23,347 nucleotides of DNA, taken from a virus. Made by a program: the position numbers and the translations under genes. The notes below the pieces were generated by a model. That model was not told where the DNA came from. It made no database searches and worked only from the letters and a program-made list of their open reading frames with translations. Numbering within the stretch: position 1 is the stretch's first letter; the number at the start of each line of letters is the position of its first letter. The stretch is from positions 1 through 23,347 of IMG/VR virus record IMGVR_UViG_3300017818_001862. One strand, written 5' to 3'. Shown piece after piece: positions 20,028-23,347 of this stretch.

Positions 20028-20948
20028 ATGGCACCTACAAACTTCGCTGCACTTAAGAAAAACCGTAGCAAATCCCTCGACAAGCTAAATCAACAGCTTG
20101 AAAAAATCTCATCCAAGACCTACTCCGATCCTAACGAAGGTAAGATTTGGAAGCCTGTCCGCGACAAAGCTGGCAATGGTTTCGCTATCATTCGTTTCTT
20201 GCCTGCACCTCAAGGTGAAGAAATGCCTTTCGTTCGTATCTGGGATCATGGCTTTCAAGGCCCTACTGGTCTCTGGTATATTGAAAACTCTCTTACTACT
20301 TTAGGGCAAGACGATCCCGTTTCTGAGTTCAACTCCAAGCTCTGGAACTCCGGCGTTGACGCTGACAAAGAACAAGCACGTAAGCAAAAGCGTCGCCTCA
20401 AGTACGTCTCTAACATCTACGTTGTGAAGGACCCCGCTAATCCTGAAAACGAAGGTAAGGTTTTCCTCTATCAGTTCGGTAAGAAAATCTTTGATAAGTT
20501 GAATGACCTTATGAATCCTACGTTCGAAGACGAGGATCCAGTAAACCCGTTCGACTTGTGGGAAGGTGCAAACTTCCGCTTGAAGATTCGTCAATTCGAA
20601 GGCTATCCTAACTACGATAAGTCTGAGTTTGACTCGCCTGAGCCTCTCTTCGCAGATGACGATGAGATGGAAAAAGTGTGGAATCAAGAACACTCACTTA
20701 ACGAGGTGATTGATCCCAAGAACTTCAAGTCTTACACTGAGTTGAAAACCAAGCTTTATCGAGTGCTTGACCTCACCGCAGACGAGCCCGTTGCTTCTTC
20801 TCCAATGGAAGAAGAAGACGACCTTGATCTCGGTGGTTTAGCTACTGCTGCTCCTGAAGCACCAGTCGCAGAATCTCCTATGGAAACTAACGTGGTTGAA
20901 GATGACGACGATGATCTGTCAATCTTTAAAGAACTGGCACGAGGTTAA
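20028..20948 (+). CDS. 32: gp32 single-stranded DNA-binding protein
   Basis: This 306-residue protein has the basic N-terminal cooperativity region (AALKKNRSKSLDKL), the OB-fold core (GKIWKPVRDKAGNGFAIIRF, then IYVVKDPANPENEGKVFLYQ and FGKKIFDKLN), WEGANFRLKIRQFEGYPNYD, and an acidic C-tail ending DDDDDLSIFKELARG for partner binding. It contains no cysteine, so the T4 zinc site is absent. The ATG at 20028 has AAGGAG 8 bases upstream; a longer frame is rejected. It coats single-stranded DNA in replication and recombination, with UvsX, UvsY and gp59. Confidence 0.96.
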   Translation: MAPTNFAALKKNRSKSLDKLNQQLEKISSKTYSDPNEGKIWKPVRDKAGNGFAIIRFLPAPQGEEMPFVRIWDHGFQGPTGLWYIENSLTTLGQDDPVSEFNSKLWNSGVDADKEQARKQKRRLKYVSNIYVVKDPANPENEGKVFLYQFGKKIFDKLNDLMNPTFEDEDPVNPFDLWEGANFRLKIRQFEGYPNYDKSEFDSPEPLFADDDEMEKVWNQEHSLNEVIDPKNFKSYTELKTKLYRVLDLTADEPVASSPMEEEDDLDLGGLATAAPEAPVAESPMETNVVEDDDDDLSIFKELARG

Positions 20949-20956
20949 ACTAACCT

Positions 20957-21241
20957 ATGTCAGATAAACCCGAAACAATACTCGACTTTGATTTTGGCTT
21001 TACGGCTGTAGATGCAGACGAGCTTGATGTAGTACGAGAAGCAAAAGCCGCGGTAGAAACAACTTCTGCCTCGGCTGATGCTAATGCTGCTAAAGCTCAA
21101 CTCATCTATGATGCAGTCGTGCCTTTGCTCAACAACCTCAAAGCGAATCCCGAAAAAGATTATATCTATTGGCCGGATCGCTATGACAAACTTGACGCAT
21201 TTGCAGACAAGCTATATCAAATCTTGAAAGGAGATTCTTAA
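20957..21241 (+). CDS. Conserved small protein between gp32 and uvsX
   Basis: This 94-residue acidic protein begins MSDKPETILDFDFGFTAVDA, then has an Ala-rich helix (AAVETTSASADANAAKAQ) and a C-terminal helical part with DYIYWPDRYDKLDAFADKLY. Proteins of this kind sit at the same place in other marine T4-likes, as far as I recall. The function is unknown but probably linked to replication. Its stop and the uvsX ATG overlap (TAATG). Confidence 0.82.
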   Translation: MSDKPETILDFDFGFTAVDADELDVVREAKAAVETTSASADANAAKAQLIYDAVVPLLNNLKANPEKDYIYWPDRYDKLDAFADKLYQILKGDS

Positions 21242-22305
21242 TGAGCTTACTTGATAAAATGCTCAAAGCAGGTTCGGTAAAGGGATCATCTGTCTTAGCG
21301 AAGAGTACATTCTTCAATGAGAAAGACCCTATCCAAACTGAGCTACCTATCGTCAACATTGCTTTTAGTGGTTCATTGAAAGGTGGACTAATTCCTGGCC
21401 TCACTGTGATTGCTGGTGAATCTAAAAGCTTTAAGACTTTGTTGTCACTCTATTGTATGAAAGCTTATCTCAAAAAGTATGACGATGGTATCGCCATGCT
21501 GTATGATTCTGAGTACGGTATCACACCTGAGTATCTCGAAGGTATTGGTATCGATACAAATCGAGTCCTACACATTCCAATCGAAGACGTTGAGCAACTG
21601 AAGTTTGACTTGACTAAGCGATTGAATGAGATTGAGAAAGGCGATCGTGTATTTGTTATGATTGACTCTATTGGTAACCTTGCTTCTCGTAAAGAAGTGG
21701 AAGACGCTGAAAACGAAAAGTCAGTTGCCGATATGTCACGTGCAAAACAACTTAAGTCACTGTTCCGTATCGTCACACCGAAGTTGACTGGAAAAGACAT
21801 TCCTTTGTTGGCTATTAACCATACATACAAAGAGATTGGATTATTCCCGAAGAACATCGTGTCCGGTGGTACTGGTATCTACTACTCTGCTAATCAGATT
21901 TTTATTATCTCAAAGGCACAAGAGAAAGATGGTACCGACCTTGCAGGATTTAGGTTTACGATTAACATTGAAAAATCTCGCTATGTAAAAGAAAAGTCCA
22001 AGCTACCGTTCAAAGTCATGTATGACAGTGGCATCCAAAAGTGGTCCTCATTGTTTGACTTAGCTCTTGAATCAGGCCATTTGACAAAGGCCAACCAAGG
22101 ATGGTATAATATGGTAGATATGGATACAGGTGAGATCATTGAGCCTAAGCGTCGAGCGAAAGATATTGAGCAAGACGATGAGTTCTTCCAAGGATTGGTT
22201 GAAGATGAAAGATTCAATGATTTTGTTGAACGTAAATTTAAACTGCTAATGGCTGACGAGGAACAAGATGTTAGAGAAGACGATACTGTCGAACTTGATT
22301 CTTAA
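21241..22305 (+). CDS. uvsX: UvsX recombinase (RecA-like)
   Basis: This 354-residue protein is homologous to T4 UvsX (about 390 aa). Walker A is GESKSFKT (59-66), close to the T4 form, and the Walker B-type strand is VFVMIDSIGNL (about 137-147). The later LLAINHTYKEIG segment and GGTGIYYSANQIFIISK also match. The C-terminus is acidic. UvsX carries out strand exchange with UvsY and gp32. The ribosome-binding site is AAGGAG. It overlaps gp41 by 38 bases. Confidence 0.95.
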   Translation: MSLLDKMLKAGSVKGSSVLAKSTFFNEKDPIQTELPIVNIAFSGSLKGGLIPGLTVIAGESKSFKTLLSLYCMKAYLKKYDDGIAMLYDSEYGITPEYLEGIGIDTNRVLHIPIEDVEQLKFDLTKRLNEIEKGDRVFVMIDSIGNLASRKEVEDAENEKSVADMSRAKQLKSLFRIVTPKLTGKDIPLLAINHTYKEIGLFPKNIVSGGTGIYYSANQIFIISKAQEKDGTDLAGFRFTINIEKSRYVKEKSKLPFKVMYDSGIQKWSSLFDLALESGHLTKANQGWYNMVDMDTGEIIEPKRRAKDIEQDDEFFQGLVEDERFNDFVERKFKLLMADEEQDVREDDTVELDS

Positions 22306-23347
22306 TAAGGACTACTACCAAAAAGTATATCCTTACATTAAAGAAGACTACTTCGACGAAAACTCTCTTCGTAAAATCTTTTCAACGTTTGTAGATTATG
22401 TTGAGCAATACAAAGAGCCTCCCTCCGTGGAGGCTCTTAAACTCAGCATTGACAAGCGAAAAGACTTGAATGAAGATACCTATAAAGACGTGATGGAAAC
22501 AGTCAACGAGCTTAATGTTGACACCAACACAAGTGATGAGTTCTTAGTAAGTGAAACTGAAAAGTTTTGCCAAGATAAAGATCTCTATAACTCAATTCGT
22601 AAAGCTATCCTGATTCTCGATGGACAGGATGGAGAAAACGACAAAGGGTCAATCCCAAAAATCCTTTCTGATTCGCTCGGAATCAATTTTGACTCAAGCG
22701 TCGGTCACGATTTTCTTGACGACTTTAGTGATCGCTATGATTACTATCATCGTAAGGAAGAACGTATTCCGTTTGACATTGACATCCTCAACAAAATCAC
22801 CAAGGGTGGTCTACCTCGTAAGTCAATGACTGTGTTACTGGCTACGACGGGTGGTGGTAAGTCTTTGCTCAAATGTCACTTCGCTGCTAATCATTTGATG
22901 TATGGTAAGAATGTTTTGTATATCACAATGGAAATGGCAGAGGAAGAGATTGGTCGTCGTATTGACGCCAACATTATGGATATTACACTTGACGAACTTA
23001 ATGAGTGTCCTCGTGATGTATACGAAAAGCGTATGGATCGGTATAAGACAAAGACACCTGGCAAGTTGGTTATTAAAGAATATCCCACTGGATCGGCACA
23101 TGCCGGTCACTTCAGGCACATCCTGAATGAATTACGTATGAAGAAAGGTTTTATACCTGACGTAGTCTTTGTTGACTACCTCAACATCTGTGCATCTTCT
23201 CGTGTACGAGGTGCTGCAGCAGCTAATTCATACACACTTGTCAAATCAATTGCGGAGGAAATACGTGGTCTCGCTATGGAATTTAATTGTGCCGTTGTTA
23301 CTAGTTCTCAGTTTAATCGTGACGGCTACGGCAACTCTGATGTGGAT
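22268..23347 (+). CDS. 41: gp41 replicative DNA helicase, N-terminal part
   Basis: The gene runs off the right edge; 360 codons are visible. The start MLEKTILSNLILNKDYYQKV parallels the T4 gp41 start. The helicase core shows Walker A TTGGGKSLLK, then HLMYGKNVLYITMEMAEEEI, RIDANIMD, and the Walker B strand VVFVDYLNICASS. T4 gp41 is the hexameric replicative helicase that works with primase gp61 and is loaded by gp59. The ATG at 22268 lies within the 3' end of uvsX. Confidence 0.95.
   Translation, partial: MLEKTILSNLILNKDYYQKVYPYIKEDYFDENSLRKIFSTFVDYVEQYKEPPSVEALKLSIDKRKDLNEDTYKDVMETVNELNVDTNTSDEFLVSETEKFCQDKDLYNSIRKAILILDGQDGENDKGSIPKILSDSLGINFDSSVGHDFLDDFSDRYDYYHRKEERIPFDIDILNKITKGGLPRKSMTVLLATTGGGKSLLKCHFAANHLMYGKNVLYITMEMAEEEIGRRIDANIMDITLDELNECPRDVYEKRMDRYKTKTPGKLVIKEYPTGSAHAGHFRHILNELRMKKGFIPDVVFVDYLNICASSRVRGAAAANSYTLVKSIAEEIRGLAMEFNCAVVTSSQFNRDGYGNSDVD

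Noticed and set aside
1-23347. CRISPR arrays, insertion sequences, integrase or attachment sites
   Set aside because: No regularly spaced repeats, transposase, integrase, or tRNA-fragment duplications were seen by eye.

Overview
The window is part of the genome of a T4-like (Tevenvirinae-related) tailed phage, very probably marine. The core T4 genes identify it: the start of gp47, the late sigma factor gp55, UvsW, UvsY, both type II topoisomerase subunits (gp39 and gp52), gp33, gp59, gp32, UvsX and gp41. Gene sizes and order (33-59-32-small gene-uvsX-41, a single-chain gp39, a cysteine-free gp32) resemble the marine T4-likes rather than coliphage T4. The host cannot be read from the sequence. 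No photosystem genes are present, so a cyanobacterial host is possible but not indicated.

Layout: (1) 1-7296, minus strand: replication, recombination and transcription genes (gp47, a DUF2061-like membrane protein, gp55, UvsW, a small membrane protein, UvsY), then a 2OG-Fe(II) oxygenase, a gp19-like tail tube protein, gp52 and gp39. (2) 7454-14590, plus strand: an accessory block of small proteins (several secreted or membrane-bound), a zinc metallopeptidase-like protein, a dCMP deaminase-like enzyme, two sulfotransferase-like proteins, an FkbM methyltransferase, a GT25-like glycosyltransferase and three tRNAs (Arg-TCT, Pro-TGG, Thr-TGT). (3) 14593-16482, minus strand: a tight late-looking operon with a class 3 lipase and small membrane or coiled-coil proteins. 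(4) 16627-17862, plus strand: a two-gene bilin pathway, heme oxygenase followed by a ferredoxin-dependent bilin reductase that best fits the phage PcyX type. (5) 17935-19027: two secreted proteins and one membrane protein, with a strong terminator. (6) 19174 to the end: gp33, gp59, gp32, a small conserved protein, UvsX and the start of gp41.

Regulation is unusually legible. Eight sigma70-type promoters share a TTGACA box, a 16-18 bp spacer and a TAGAAT or TATAAT box; several also share the flank GGTTGACATTTG. They face both directions from gene-block boundaries. T4-type late boxes (TATAAATA) occur at a few sensible places, including a perfect 14-bp palindrome that presents one late box in each direction between the lipase operon and the heme oxygenase-bilin reductase pair. 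A dense segment at 19023-19144 stacks a late box, two early promoters, a 14-bp palindrome inside a promoter spacer, and a terminator.

The most interesting content is the heme oxygenase-PcyX pair, which would convert heme to biliverdin and then to a reduced bilin in the infected cell, and the surface-modification set (sulfotransferases, methyltransferase, glycosyltransferase) interleaved with tRNAs whose 5' ends overlap the stop codons of upstream genes.
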